64,000 nt of DNA from Pseudogemmobacter lacusdianii (GTDB taxonomy: Bacteria > Pseudomonadota > Alphaproteobacteria > Rhodobacterales > Rhodobacteraceae), in contig NZ_JAVDBT010000003.1 in the NCBI RefSeq assembly GCF_030848395.1, positions 124,001 to 188,000 of the forward strand, read 5' to 3'. The translations under genes and the position numbers were made by a program. The notes under the pieces were generated by a model that saw nothing but the letters and a program-made list of their open reading frames with translations, was not told the DNA's origin and did not search any database. Positions 44,155 to 52,969 of the stretch are shown here, piece after piece. Each line of letters begins with the position of its first letter. Position 1 is the first letter of the stretch.

Positions 44155-44776
44155 GTTCAGCCTCCGTCAAATGGTCATCCAATGCTGCGGCAATCTCATC
44201 CAATTCGGCCATCTCGGTCAGCCGAGTGGCGCGCAAAGATTCCAGCTCATTCAACATGGCTTTGTTGATAAGATGCGGCTCGGCAAGACCTGCGGCTGTG
44301 GCCTCGCGCAATTGGCGCAACTGCTCACGCAGAGCGCTGCTGTTGCGACGCATGCGTTGCAATTCAAGCCCTTGCACGTCCAGCTGCCGGGTCAGCTGCT
44401 CAATCTTGCCCTGACTTCCGCTGTCCGCCGCCGCGCTCTGCATAAGACGCTGCTGCTCGGCCAGTTGCGCGGCCAAGGCCTCGGCACGCGCGCGTTCATC
44501 CCCAAGGGCTGCGCGCACAGCAGCAAGCTCTTCTTGCAGTGCCGCCAACTCGGCCGGATCGGCCGACGGTTCCTGCGCCGCAGGTTGCGCGGCCAAGGCT
44601 GCGGCCAAAGCGCGCTTGGTGTCATTCAGTTCAGCGCCCAAGATCGCTGCGCGCTCAGCCGCCATGTCCACGGCGATCTGTTCTTCAGAGTCGCGCAAAG
44701 CCATCTCGTCCAAACCGCGACCAATCCGCTGCAGCGCTAGGCTGATCCGATGCTCAAGCTTGGCCAGTTCTTGCAT
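44147..44776 (-). CDS. Coiled-coil protein upstream of zapA
   Basis: 209 residues from ATG 44776; the open frame runs further up to 45061 but overlaps tkt and lacks an RBS. Nearly all helix, Ala/Glu/Gln/Leu-rich, with heptads through about 10-170 (AELAALQEELAAVRAALGDER, QGKIEQLTRQLDVQGLELQRM). No membrane segment. Overlap with zapA (8 bases) suggests a ZapA/ZapB-like accessory of the FtsZ ring; that is inference from position. Confidence 0.75.
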   Translation of the reverse strand: MQELAKLEHRISLALQRIGRGLDEMALRDSEEQIAVDMAAERAAILGAELNDTKRALAAALAAQPAAQEPSADPAELAALQEELAAVRAALGDERARAEALAAQLAEQQRLMQSAAADSGSQGKIEQLTRQLDVQGLELQRMRRNSSALREQLRQLREATAAGLAEPHLINKAMLNELESLRATRLTEMAELDEIAAALDDHLTEAEHA

Positions 44777-45053
44777 AATTTGCCCCGTTTCTGCCCCGGC
44801 GCAAAGCCGGTCCTTTGCGCCCTTATCCCAACACCAGCCCAAAGACTGGCTTCGGGACATATGCGAAAACCCGGTTTGCACCAGCGAATCGCGCTTGGAA
44901 AGGCGTATTCGTCCTTTATCCCTTATCCGAAGCCCCACGTCTTCCCTTTCTTCCCAAGGCCTTGGGCGTCGCGCTTGATCTTGCGCGGGGTGGCGGCTAT
45001 GCGCGGGACCGAGAGCACCTCCTGAGCCCAAGCTGACCCGAAGGACAAGCCCC

Positions 45054-47069
45054 GTGGACATTGCAACTCTTCGTTCCCGTCACCCCGACCATTGGATGCG
45101 CGCCACTGCGATCCGCGCGCTTGCGCTGGATGCTGTTGCCGCGGCCAACTCGGGCCATTCCGGCATGCCGATGGGCATGGCCGATGTGGCGACCGTGCTG
45201 TTTGAAAAGCACCTGAAATTCGATCCCAAAGCGCCGCGTTGGCCCGACCGGGACCGCTTCATCCTTTCGGCCGGCCACGGCTCGATGCTGATCTATGCTT
45301 TGCTGCATCTGACCGGCTATGAAGATGTCACCTTGGATCAGGTGAAGAACTTCCGCCAATGGGGCGCCATCACCGCGGGTCACCCCGAATATGGCCATGT
45401 TGCCGGTGTTGAGACCACCACTGGTCCCTTGGGCCAAGGCATCTCGAATGCCGTTGGCTTTGCGATGGCAGAAGAGCATCTGCGCGCCCGTTGGGGTGCC
45501 AAGGTGCAAGACCACCACACCTATGTCATCGCCGGCGACGGCTGCTTGATGGAGGGCGTCAGCCAAGAGGCCATCGGCATCGCGGGCCGTCAGCAACTCT
45601 CGCGCCTGATCGTGCTTTGGGATGACAATGGCATCACCATCGACGGCAAGGTCTCGCTCTCGGATGTGACCGACCAGAAAGCCCGTTTCGCGGCTTCCGG
45701 CTGGGATGTCTTTGAATGCGACGGCCATGATCCTGAGGATATCGACCGCGCCATCACCGCGGCAAAAGCCTCGCCCCGCCCGGCGATGATCGCTTGCAAA
45801 ACCCATATCGCTTACGGCCATGCCGCGCAGGACACCTCGAAGGGTCACGGCGCTTTGACCGACAAAGCCCAACTGGCTGCGGCGAAAGAAGGTTACGGCT
45901 GGACCGGCGGCGCCTTTGAGATCCCGGCTGAGGTCAAAACCTGGTGGGAATCGCTGGGTGCCAAAGGCGCCAAAGCCCGCGCCGAGTGGGACGCCCGTCT
46001 CGCCGCCCTCTCCCCGGCCAAACAAGCCGAGTTTGCCCGCATCTTCGCAGGCGACGCACCGGCGAAACTCGCTTCCGTCATCCGTGGCGTGAAGAAAGCC
46101 GCAGTCGAGGCTCCGGCGAAGCTCGCCACCCGTTCGGCTTCGGAAAAGGTGCTGAACGCGGTCAACCCGCTGATGACCGAGACCTTTGCAGGTTCGGCGG
46201 ACCTCACCGGCTCCAACAACACCAAAACCGCCGATCTGGGCGCGTTTGACGTGGGCAGCCGCAATGGCCGCTACATGTATTGGGGCATCCGCGAGCATGG
46301 CATGGCGGCAGCGATGAACGGCATCGCGCTGCATGGCGGTATGCGGCCCTATTCGGGCACCTTCATGGCCTTCACCGACTATGCCCGTCCCTCGATGCGT
46401 CTCTCGGCGCTGATGGGCCTGCCGGTGGTCTATGTCATGACGCATGACTCGATTGGCCTTGGCGAAGACGGCCCGACCCACCAGCCGGTGGAGCATCTGG
46501 CGATCTCGCGCGCGACGCCCAACACGCTGGTGCTGCGCCCGGCAGACCTCGTCGAAGTGGCCGAATGCTGGGAAGTGGCTTTGAGCCAGAAGACCACGCC
46601 TTCGGTGATGGCTTTGTCGCGTCAAAACCTCGCCGCTGTGCGTCTGACCCATTCGAACCAGAACCTTTCCGCCAAAGGCGCCTATGTTCTGGCCGAGGCC
46701 ACCGGCAAGCGTCAGGTCATCCTGATCGCCACCGGCTCCGAGGTTGAGATCGCCATGAAAGCGCGTGAGGCTTTGGAGGCCGAAGGCATCGGCACCCGTG
46801 TCGTCTCGATGCCCTCGATGGAGCTTTTTGCCCAGCAAGACGAGGCTTACCGCAAGAAGGTCCTGCCCGCAGGTCCGGTGCGCGTGGCGATCGAAGCTGG
46901 CGTGCAGCAAGGCTGGGACCGCTGGCTCTTGGGCGAGCGTGGCAAGGAAGCCAAAGCTGCCTTCATCGGCATGTCCAGCTTCGGTGCCTCGGCTCCCTAT
47001 GAGCGTCTCTACAAAGAGTTCGGCATCACCGCTGAGGCAGCCGTCGAAGCCGCCAAGGCGATGCTCTAA
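45054..47069 (+). CDS. tkt: Transketolase
   Basis: ThDP-dependent two-carbon transfer in the pentose phosphate/Calvin cycle. 671 residues, GTG start at 45054 after AAGGA. Motifs: [49 protein letters not shown], ThDP motif [13 protein letters not shown]...DDN, and [41 protein letters not shown]-type. It is followed by a terminator, and gap1 and gap2 lie a little downstream. Confidence 0.97.
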   Translation: MDIATLRSRHPDHWMRATAIRALALDAVAAANSGHSGMPMGMADVATVLFEKHLKFDPKAPRWPDRDRFILSAGHGSMLIYALLHLTGYEDVTLDQVKNFRQWGAITAGHPEYGHVAGVETTTGPLGQGISNAVGFAMAEEHLRARWGAKVQDHHTYVIAGDGCLMEGVSQEAIGIAGRQQLSRLIVLWDDNGITIDGKVSLSDVTDQKARFAASGWDVFECDGHDPEDIDRAITAAKASPRPAMIACKTHIAYGHAAQDTSKGHGALTDKAQLAAAKEGYGWTGGAFEIPAEVKTWWESLGAKGAKARAEWDARLAALSPAKQAEFARIFAGDAPAKLASVIRGVKKAAVEAPAKLATRSASEKVLNAVNPLMTETFAGSADLTGSNNTKTADLGAFDVGSRNGRYMYWGIREHGMAAAMNGIALHGGMRPYSGTFMAFTDYARPSMRLSALMGLPVVYVMTHDSIGLGEDGPTHQPVEHLAISRATPNTLVLRPADLVEVAECWEVALSQKTTPSVMALSRQNLAAVRLTHSNQNLSAKGAYVLAEATGKRQVILIATGSEVEIAMKAREALEAEGIGTRVVSMPSMELFAQQDEAYRKKVLPAGPVRVAIEAGVQQGWDRWLLGERGKEAKAAFIGMSSFGASAPYERLYKEFGITAEAAVEAAKAML

Positions 47070-47093
47070 GCGCATCACGCGAAAGTCAGATCG

Positions 47094-47120
47094 AAAGGGC
47101 GGCCCTCGGGTCGCCCTTTT
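47094..47120 (+). terminator. Terminator of tkt
   Basis: AAAGGGCG (47094-47101) with 47112-47119 plus an inner CCC/GGG, then TTTT. Confidence 0.85.
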
Positions 47121-47186
47121 GCTATTCTAGCCCTGACGCGAGGCGCCCGGCCCTTGCCGTGCACGTTCAAGGAGCCCTGCTGCGCC

Positions 47187-47828
47187 ATGACCCGCCCCAG
47201 CCTAGCCCTTACCCTCTCCCTCACGCTTGGAGCCGCGCTGATGTCCAAACCGGCCCGCGCCGATGTTCTGGCCGCCGTTCAGGCCCAAGACCACGCAGCC
47301 TTGGCGGCAGCCCTCTCGCAGGGAAGCCCCGTCGATGCCCGCAATGCGCAAGGTCAAACCGCGCTTTTGGTCGCAACTTGGGCCAATGACATCGAATCCG
47401 CCCGCCAATTGATCGCCGCCGGCGCCGATGTGAATGCCAAGGATGACATCCAGGACAGCGCCTTTTTGGTGGCCGGCGCGCATGGCCGGATTGAGATCTT
47501 ACGCATGACCATCGCGCAGGGCGCCAATCTGGCCAGCACCAACCGCTATGGCGGCACCGCGATCATCCCAGCGGCCGAGAAAGGCCATCCCGAGGCGGTG
47601 TCGATCCTGATCGAGGCTGGGGCGGATGTGGACCATATCAACAATCTCGGCTGGACCGCCTTGCTTGAGGCGGTGATCCTTTCCGATGGCGGACCTCTGC
47701 ATCAAGACATCGTCAAACGGCTCTTACAGGGCGGCGCGGATCCTTCCATCCCCGACCGCGAGGGCGTGACCGCCTTGGAACATGCCAAGCGGCGCGGCTT
47801 TGCCGATATGGTTAAACTGTTACAATAA
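47187..47828 (+). CDS. Secreted ankyrin-repeat protein
   Basis: 213 residues from ATG 47187 (AAGGAG about 13 bases upstream). Signal peptide about 1-25 (LTLSLTLGAALMSKPARA), then five ankyrin-type repeats (ARNAQGQTALLVATWANDIESARQLIAAGADVN; DDIQDSAFLVAGAHGRIEILRM; NRYGGTAIIPAAEKGHPEAVSILIEAGADV; NNLGWTALLEAVIL; DREGVTALEHAKRRGFADMVKLL). A periplasmic protein-binding scaffold. Some bacterial homologues protect against peroxide or catalase stress; not inferable here. Confidence 0.88.
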   Translation: MTRPSLALTLSLTLGAALMSKPARADVLAAVQAQDHAALAAALSQGSPVDARNAQGQTALLVATWANDIESARQLIAAGADVNAKDDIQDSAFLVAGAHGRIEILRMTIAQGANLASTNRYGGTAIIPAAEKGHPEAVSILIEAGADVDHINNLGWTALLEAVILSDGGPLHQDIVKRLLQGGADPSIPDREGVTALEHAKRRGFADMVKLLQ

Positions 47829-47859
47829 GAACGACTTACAAGCATTTGTTATAAAAGCA

Positions 47860-47886
47860 AAAAGCCGCGCATTAAGCGCGGCTTTT
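47860..47886. terminator. Bidirectional terminator between ankyrin and DUF808 genes
   Basis: AAAAGCCGCGC (47860-47870) pairs perfectly with 47876-47886; loop ATTAA; A-rich left and T-rich right flanks. Confidence 0.9.
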
Positions 47887-47909
47887 CAATCATCCAAGGC
47901 AGGCCCAGC

Positions 47910-48884
47910 TTAATGCGCGGCTTGCTTCTTACCCGAAACCCGCGCCCAAAGCGGCCCAATCATCCGGGTCGCCACCGGGATCAGCAAAATACCGAAGATC
48001 AGCCCGAAGATGCCGTCAAAGAGCGCCGTCACCGCCCAAGCCACAAAGCCTTTGGCTTGGGTGACGCCCGAGGCGACATTCTGCGCGATGTGATGAATCG
48101 TGTCATAGGGCCAAGCCCAAAGCCCCGTCACCTCAAGCCCGTGCAGCACGATATTGCCGCCGACCCAAAGCATCGCCGCGGTGCCGACGATCGACAGGAA
48201 CCGCAAAAGCACCGGCACGAATTTCACCAAAGCATTGCCAAGGCTGCGGCTGACGCTGGTGCGGCCGTTTTGGGCGACGTAAAGCCCCAGATCATCCAGC
48301 TTCACGATCACCGCGACCACGCCGTAAACCAAAGCTGTGACCAAAATCGCCACCACCGCCAGCGTGATGCCCTGCATCCACAGGCTGTTGCTTTCGATCA
48401 CCGAGAGCGACAGCGTCATGATCTCGGCCGAAAGGATGAAATCGGTTTTGATCGCGCCCGCGACGCGCTCTTCCTCAAGCCGGGCGGGATCGCCGGTGTG
48501 CAGATCGGCGGCCACATGCGCGTCATGATGCGGGAAGAGCACATGCCAAACCTTCTCGGCCCCCTCGAAACACAAGTAGGCCCCGCCGACCATCAAAAGA
48601 TAGGGAATGACATCCGGCAAGAAGGTCTCAAGCAGCATCAAAACCGGCAGCAAGATCACCAGCTTATTGAAAATCGAGCCTTTAGAGATCCGCCAGATGA
48701 TCGGCAGCTCACGCTTGGCGCTGAACCCAGTGACATATTTCGGCGTCACCGCCGCATCATCGATCAGCACCCCCATCGCCTTGGTGCCGGCCTTTGCGGC
48801 ATTGGCCGCAATGTCATCCACCGAGGCAGCGGCGATCTTCGCAATCGCGGCAACATCATCCAAAAGCGCCAGCAGTCCGCTCAT
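47910..48884 (-). CDS. DUF808 (YedI-like) inner membrane protein
   Basis: 324 residues from ATG 48884 (GGAG upstream; a GTG at 48896 is less likely). The start MSGLLALLDDVAAIAKIAAASVDDIAANAAKAGTKAMGVLIDDAAVTPKYVTG is the family signature. Several long hydrophobic segments follow (about 75-110, 160-200, 205-230, 240-280, 285-315). Function unknown. Divergent from gap1, with the shared 215-base gap holding two palindromes. Confidence 0.92.
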   Translation of the reverse strand: MSGLLALLDDVAAIAKIAAASVDDIAANAAKAGTKAMGVLIDDAAVTPKYVTGFSAKRELPIIWRISKGSIFNKLVILLPVLMLLETFLPDVIPYLLMVGGAYLCFEGAEKVWHVLFPHHDAHVAADLHTGDPARLEEERVAGAIKTDFILSAEIMTLSLSVIESNSLWMQGITLAVVAILVTALVYGVVAVIVKLDDLGLYVAQNGRTSVSRSLGNALVKFVPVLLRFLSIVGTAAMLWVGGNIVLHGLEVTGLWAWPYDTIHHIAQNVASGVTQAKGFVAWAVTALFDGIFGLIFGILLIPVATRMIGPLWARVSGKKQAAH

Positions 48885-48982
48885 TCCAAACTCCACCTAT
48901 CACGCAGCGCAGTTTAACTGGCGCCTCAGATTACACAAATGCCAAGAGGGCCTCAGCGGTTCCCCGCAATGGTGCCGCAAAC

Positions 48983-48996
48983 GTTAGCGCAAACGG
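48983..48996. promoter_or_regulatory. LacI-type operator half-conserved palindrome (gap1 site 1)
   Basis: CGTTAGCGCAAACG, 11 of 14 matches to the palindrome TGTTAGCGCTAACA. It is centred 19 bases from site 2 and about 110 bases upstream of gap1. Confidence 0.5.
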
Positions 48997-49001
48997 CAAA
49001 T

Positions 49002-49015
49002 GTTCTCGCTAACAT
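49002..49015. promoter_or_regulatory. LacI-type operator (gap1 site 2)
   Basis: TGTTCTCGCTAACA, 12 of 14 matches to TGTTAGCGCTAACA, 85 bases upstream of the gap1 ATG. The motif recurs before gap2 and before the DUF1127-like gene. Confidence 0.6.
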
Positions 49016-49099
49016 AAGGAAAATGCTTCGTTTTGCGGCTAGGCATACGCGGACATAAGGGCTAGCTGCTCACCAAGCAATTCAATTCGGAGTCGCGTC

Positions 49100-50098
49100 A
49101 TGATCACCATCGGCATCAACGGATTTGGGCGTATTGGACGCTGCACCTTGGCGCATATCGCTGAATCCAACCGCAATGATGTGCAAGTTGTTGCGATCAA
49201 TGCCACCGGCCCGATCGAGACCAATGCGCATCTGCTGAAATATGACTCCGTGCATGGCCGCTTCCCCGGCACCGTGACGGTTGAAAACGGCGCGCTGGAT
49301 TTGGGCCGTGGCCCGATCCGCATGATGTCGACCTACAATCCTGAAGAGCTGGATTGGCAAGGCGTCGATGTGGTGCTGGAATGCACCGGCAAGTTCAACG
49401 ACCGCGATAAGGCCGCCGTGCACCTTGGCCGTGGCGCCAAGCGCGTGCTGGTCTCGGCCCCGGCGAAACGCGCCGATCTGACCGTGGTTTACGGTGTGAA
49501 CCATCGCGCTTTGACGCCCGAGCATCTGGTCGTCTCCAACGCCAGCTGCACCACCAACTGCCTTGCCCCTCTGGCCAAGGTGCTGAATGACAGCATCGGC
49601 ATCGAGAGCGGCATCATGACCACGATCCACAGCTACACCGGCGATCAGCCGACGCTGGACCGCCGCCACAAAGACCTCTACCGCGCCCGCGCCGCCGCAA
49701 TGGCGATGATCCCGACCTCGACCGGCGCTGGCAAAGCCATTGGCGAAGTGCTGCCCGAGTTGGCAGGCCTGCTCGACGGCAGCGCGATCCGCGTCCCCAC
49801 CCCGAATGTCTCGGCGGTGGATCTGACCTTCATCGCCAAGAAATCGACCACCGTGGCAGAAGTGAATGAGATCGTGCGCGAGGCTTGCGCCGGTTACATG
49901 GGTATGGTGATGAGCTATGACCCCGAGCCGAAAGTCTCAATCGACTTCAACCACACGCCGCATTCGTCGATCTTCGCCCCCGACCAAACCAAGGTTGTTG
50001 GCCGTTCGGTCCGCGTTCTGGCATGGTATGACAATGAATGGGGCTTCTCCTGCCGCATGGCCGATGTGGCCGGCGTCTTGGGGCGTCTGGCACAATAA
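49100..50098 (+). CDS. gap: Type I glyceraldehyde-3-phosphate dehydrogenase, copy 1
   Basis: 332 residues. Rossmann start [13 protein letters not shown], catalytic Cys C150 in SNASCTTNC, His H177 in [11 protein letters not shown], and [12 protein letters not shown] at the end. The second strand ends VAINATG: the Asp that usually fixes NAD+ (IND) is replaced by Ala35, while the second copy keeps Asp. That suggests relaxed or NADP use, fitting a reductive (Calvin/gluconeogenic) role, but it needs assay. Erythrose-4-phosphate dehydrogenase is an alternative. RBS GGAG. Confidence 0.93.
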   Translation: MITIGINGFGRIGRCTLAHIAESNRNDVQVVAINATGPIETNAHLLKYDSVHGRFPGTVTVENGALDLGRGPIRMMSTYNPEELDWQGVDVVLECTGKFNDRDKAAVHLGRGAKRVLVSAPAKRADLTVVYGVNHRALTPEHLVVSNASCTTNCLAPLAKVLNDSIGIESGIMTTIHSYTGDQPTLDRRHKDLYRARAAAMAMIPTSTGAGKAIGEVLPELAGLLDGSAIRVPTPNVSAVDLTFIAKKSTTVAEVNEIVREACAGYMGMVMSYDPEPKVSIDFNHTPHSSIFAPDQTKVVGRSVRVLAWYDNEWGFSCRMADVAGVLGRLAQ

Positions 50099-50128
50099 GG
50101 GGCAGCGCCTGCCCCATCGAGGGCAGCG

Positions 50129-50272
50129 ATGACACCTTCTGTTGCGGCTTGGCTGGCAGGGCTTATTGCCCTTCTGATCGCGGCTGATCTTGCACTGAAC
50201 GCGGGCAACGGCTTGCTCTTTGCCGCGCGCAAATTCCTTGATCTTGTAGCTTATGTAGCATTCTGGCGCTGA
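50129..50272 (+). CDS. 47-residue membrane protein between the gap genes
   Basis: ATG 50129, MTPSVAAWLAGLIALLIAADL to KFLDLVAYVAFWR. One membrane helix (about 8-33) followed by an amphipathic, aromatic C-terminal end. It lies 30 bases after gap1 and before the gap2 operator, so it should be co-transcribed with gap1. I recall similar short ORFs between tandem gap genes in related bacteria, sometimes mislabelled as GAPDH; no function is known to me. Confidence 0.6.
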   Translation: MTPSVAAWLAGLIALLIAADLALNAGNGLLFAARKFLDLVAYVAFWR

Positions 50273-50313
50273 ACGCGCCGGAGTGCTGCTTAACGCTTTT
50301 GCCACTTTGCCAT

Positions 50314-50327
50314 TGTTAGCGCTACCA
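50314..50327. promoter_or_regulatory. LacI-type operator upstream of gap2
   Basis: TGTTAGCGCTACCA, 13 of 14 matches to the palindrome TGTTAGCGCTAACA, 50 bases before the gap2 ATG. Confidence 0.7.
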
Positions 50328-50376
50328 CAAGGCGCTAGAATGAGGTGAAGTGCTGCAACGTCGGAGGTGTTGGGTT

Positions 50377-51378
50377 ATGGCGGTCAAAGTCGCGATCAAC
50401 GGATTTGGGCGGATCGGTCGTAACGTCTTGCGTGCGATCATTGAATCCGGCCGGACAGATATCGAAGTCATCGCCATCAACGATCTCGGCCCGGTTGAAA
50501 CCAACGCCCATCTCTTGCGCTTTGATTCGGTGCATGGCCGTTTTCCCGGCACCGTGACTACGGGTGACGATTGGATCGATGCCGGTCGCGGCCCGATCCG
50601 GGTCACCGCGCTCCGCGATCCGGCCGAGCTTCCCTGGTCCGACGTGGATATCGTGCTGGAATGCACAGGCATCTTCACCAGCAAGGAAAAATGCCAAGCG
50701 CATCTGGAGAATGGCTCCAAGCGGGTGCTGATCTCAGCCCCGGGCGAAGGTGCCGATAAGACCATCGTTTACGGCGTGAACCACGACACGCTCACGGCCG
50801 AGGATCTTATCGTCTCGAACGCCTCTTGCACCACCAACTGCCTCTCGCCCGTCGCCTCGGTCCTCCACCGCGCCATCGGGATCGAGCGTGGCATGATGAC
50901 CACGATCCACAGCTACACCGGTGACCAGCCGACGCTCGACACCTTGCATAAGGATCTCTATCGCGGCCGCGCGGCGGCTTTGTCGATGATCCCAACCTCG
51001 ACCGGCGCTGCTAAGGCCGTCGGTCTGGTGCTGCCCGAGCTTAAGGGCAAGCTTGATGGCTTTGCGATCCGGGTGCCGACGCCCAATGTCTCGGTGGTGG
51101 ATCTGAAGTTCATCGCTAAGCGCGAAACCTCGGTGGAAGAGATCAATGCCGCGATCCGCGCCGCCGCCGATGGTCCGCTGAAGGGCATCTTGGGCTATAC
51201 CGATTACAAAAACGTCTCCGCCGATTTCAACCACGACCCCCACTCTTCGGTCTTCCACATGGACCAGACCAAAGTGATGGAGGGCACGATGGTCGCCGTT
51301 CTGGCGTGGTATGACAATGAATGGGGCTTTTCCAACCGCATGGCCGATACCGCCGTGGCGATGGGAAAGCTCATCTAA
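50377..51378 (+). CDS. gap: Type I glyceraldehyde-3-phosphate dehydrogenase, copy 2
   Basis: 333 residues from ATG 50377 (GGAGG upstream). Same catalytic motifs as copy 1 ([32 protein letters not shown]), but with Asp36 in IAINDLG, the usual NAD+ determinant, so this is probably the glycolytic enzyme. It has its own operator, RBS and terminator. Confidence 0.95.
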   Translation: MAVKVAINGFGRIGRNVLRAIIESGRTDIEVIAINDLGPVETNAHLLRFDSVHGRFPGTVTTGDDWIDAGRGPIRVTALRDPAELPWSDVDIVLECTGIFTSKEKCQAHLENGSKRVLISAPGEGADKTIVYGVNHDTLTAEDLIVSNASCTTNCLSPVASVLHRAIGIERGMMTTIHSYTGDQPTLDTLHKDLYRGRAAALSMIPTSTGAAKAVGLVLPELKGKLDGFAIRVPTPNVSVVDLKFIAKRETSVEEINAAIRAAADGPLKGILGYTDYKNVSADFNHDPHSSVFHMDQTKVMEGTMVAVLAWYDNEWGFSNRMADTAVAMGKLI

Positions 51379-51414
51379 GGTTTTGTTCTTAACGAGTGAC
51401 TTAGGTCTAAGGAT

Positions 51415-51436
51415 GGGCGCTTTAGGGCGCCCTTTT
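51415..51436 (+). terminator. Terminator of gap2
   Basis: GGGCGC/GCGCCC stem (51415-51420 with 51427-51432) and TTTT. Confidence 0.75.
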
Positions 51437-51510
51437 CTTATGGTTTTTGCTCAGAATAGCCGCCCTCCTCCCATGCAGCCGCTGCATCGCCGCAATGCAG
51501 CATTGGCAAT

Positions 51511-51524
51511 TGTTAGCGATAACA
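51511..51524. promoter_or_regulatory. LacI-type operator upstream of the DUF1127-like gene
   Basis: TGTTAGCGATAACA, 13 of 14 matches to the same palindrome as at the gap genes. Just upstream lies another inverted repeat, GCTGCAT...ATGCAGC (about 51480-51501). Confidence 0.7.
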
Positions 51525-51588
51525 GATACGCCTATCTCTCTGGCATGCCGCAGCGTAATCCTTCGCTCGGCACAAAGAGGAAATGAAA

Positions 51589-51753
51589 ATGATCACGCTG
51601 ATCCAGAATATCAAAGAAGCCGCCCGTAAGCGCGCCGCCTATGTCCGCACCCGTGATGAGATCGCCCGCATGCCGATGGATCTTGCCTGGGATCTGGACA
51701 TCCACCCCGCCGACGCCGCTCAAATCGCCCGCAAGGTGGTTTACGGCTCCTGA
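51589..51753 (+). CDS. Small DUF1127-like protein
   Basis: 54 residues from ATG 51589 (AGAGG eight bases upstream; ATG 51583 adds two residues but is too close). MITLIQNIKEAARKRAAYVRTRDEIARMPMDLAWDLDIHPADAAQIARKVVYG has the helical, Arg-rich layout of short DUF1127/YjiS proteins, which are linked to RNA turnover and carbon/phosphate metabolism in Agrobacterium and to stress small RNAs in Rhodobacter. It is controlled by the same operator as the gap genes and ends at a terminator. Confidence 0.7.
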   Translation: MITLIQNIKEAARKRAAYVRTRDEIARMPMDLAWDLDIHPADAAQIARKVVYGS

Positions 51754-51797
51754 TTGCCCGCTCAGGGCACGTAAGCGGGCTTGCCAAAGCCCGGACC

Positions 51798-51819
51798 AGG
51801 GCCCCTGCGGGGCCCTTTT
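51798..51819 (+). terminator. Terminator after the DUF1127-like gene
   Basis: AGGGCCCC (51798-51805) with 51809-51816, loop TGC, then TTT. It lies 45 bases after the stop. Confidence 0.8.
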
Positions 51820-51846
51820 GCGTTTCTATCCGAAGGCTTTTCGGTC

Positions 51847-52338
51847 TCAGCTGTAGCGCTGTTTCAAGGCCGCCTGCACCGGAGGTGTGACGAATTTCGA
51901 CACATCCCCTTGCAGCCGCGCGATTTCCTTCACCAGTTTTGAAGCAATCGCCTGACGCCGCGCATCGGCCATCATGAACACGGTCTCGATGCTGCTGTCC
52001 AAGGCGCGGTTCATGCCAACCATTTGAAACTCATATTCAAAATCGGCAACAGCCCGCAGTCCGCGGATAATCACGGTCGCGCCCACATCGCGCGCGCAAT
52101 CGATCAGCAGGTTTTCAAACGGATGCACAACGATCTCGCCGCCGGTCTTATCGGTGATAGCCGCGCATTCCGCCTGCACCATCGCCACCCGTTCTTCAAG
52201 GCTGAAGAGCGGCCCCTTGTCGCGGTTGATCGCCACGCCAATCACCAGCCGGTCAACCAAAGCCATGGCCCGCTGGATGATATCGGTATGACCCAAAGTG
52301 ATCGGATCAAACGTCCCCGGATAAAGGCCGATGCGCAT
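51847..52338 (-). CDS. coaD: Phosphopantetheine adenylyltransferase
   Basis: Penultimate step of CoA synthesis. 163 residues with GTFDPITLGHTDII (the HxGH-type nucleotidyltransferase site), GLRAVADFEYEFQMVGMNR and FMMADARRQAIASKLVKEIARLQGDVSKFV. Monocistronic. Confidence 0.96.
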   Translation of the reverse strand: MRIGLYPGTFDPITLGHTDIIQRAMALVDRLVIGVAINRDKGPLFSLEERVAMVQAECAAITDKTGGEIVVHPFENLLIDCARDVGATVIIRGLRAVADFEYEFQMVGMNRALDSSIETVFMMADARRQAIASKLVKEIARLQGDVSKFVTPPVQAALKQRYS

Positions 52339-52452
52339 AGATGTTACCCCCGGGGCAGGCTGCGAATGTGACCGGCAGGCAACAACAGCGCCAGCGAAAG
52401 CGCAAGTCCCCTTTGCGTATTTTTTCAGCGATATGTGAACGGGCGCCGGGGC

Positions 52453-52884
52453 CTAGAAGCCCTTGATCATCCCCTCAAGCGCATCTTTCTCGGCCGCAAG
52501 CTCCTCCAGCCGCGCTTTCACCACATCGCCGATCGAGATCACAGCGATCACCCGTGTCCCATCAAACACCGGCATATGGCGGAAGCGGCCGTCGGTCATC
52601 TGCTGCAAAACCGTCAGCGTCAAATCGCCGCTCGAGCAGCCCGTCACCTTGGTTGTCATCAGTGCTGAGACCGGATCCTCCAGCACCGCAGGCCCCCGTT
52701 TACCCAGTTCCCGTACGATATCGCGCTCAGAAAGGATGCCAACGCATGAGACGCCATCCGCCGAGACGATCAGCGCGCCAATGCGGCGCTGTGACAACAT
52801 CGCCACCGCACCGGCCACAGTGGCATCAGGCGCAATGTGAATAACCTCGGCGGGTTTGGTTTTCAGGATCTGACTGACAAGCAT
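52453..52884 (-). CDS. CBS-domain pair protein
   Basis: 143 residues from ATG 52884 (AAGGAG upstream). Two CBS motifs, about 10-60 (VIHIAPDATVAGAVAMLSQRRIGALIV, GVSCVGILSERDIVREL) and about 75-130 (LTLTVLQQMTDGRFRHMPVFDG, VIAVISIGDVV). Binds adenine nucleotides or NAD(H) in related proteins; partner unknown. Confidence 0.9.
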   Translation of the reverse strand: MLVSQILKTKPAEVIHIAPDATVAGAVAMLSQRRIGALIVSADGVSCVGILSERDIVRELGKRGPAVLEDPVSALMTTKVTGCSSGDLTLTVLQQMTDGRFRHMPVFDGTRVIAVISIGDVVKARLEELAAEKDALEGMIKGF

Positions 52885-52969
52885 CGGCAACTCCTTACGG
52901 TGTCTTCCTTGGGCGGTGTCTGTCCTTGGCAAGGTCAGGTGCAGGCGAGGGCCTGTCAAGCCATTGCTG

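Noticed and set aside
44777-45061. N-terminal extension of the coiled-coil gene next to zapA
   Set aside because: No RBS, overlaps the tkt start, and the residues lack the heptad pattern that begins at 44776.
44997-47078. 693-codon minus-strand open frame opposite tkt
   Set aside because: Antisense to a full-length transketolase; no recognisable motif or RBS.
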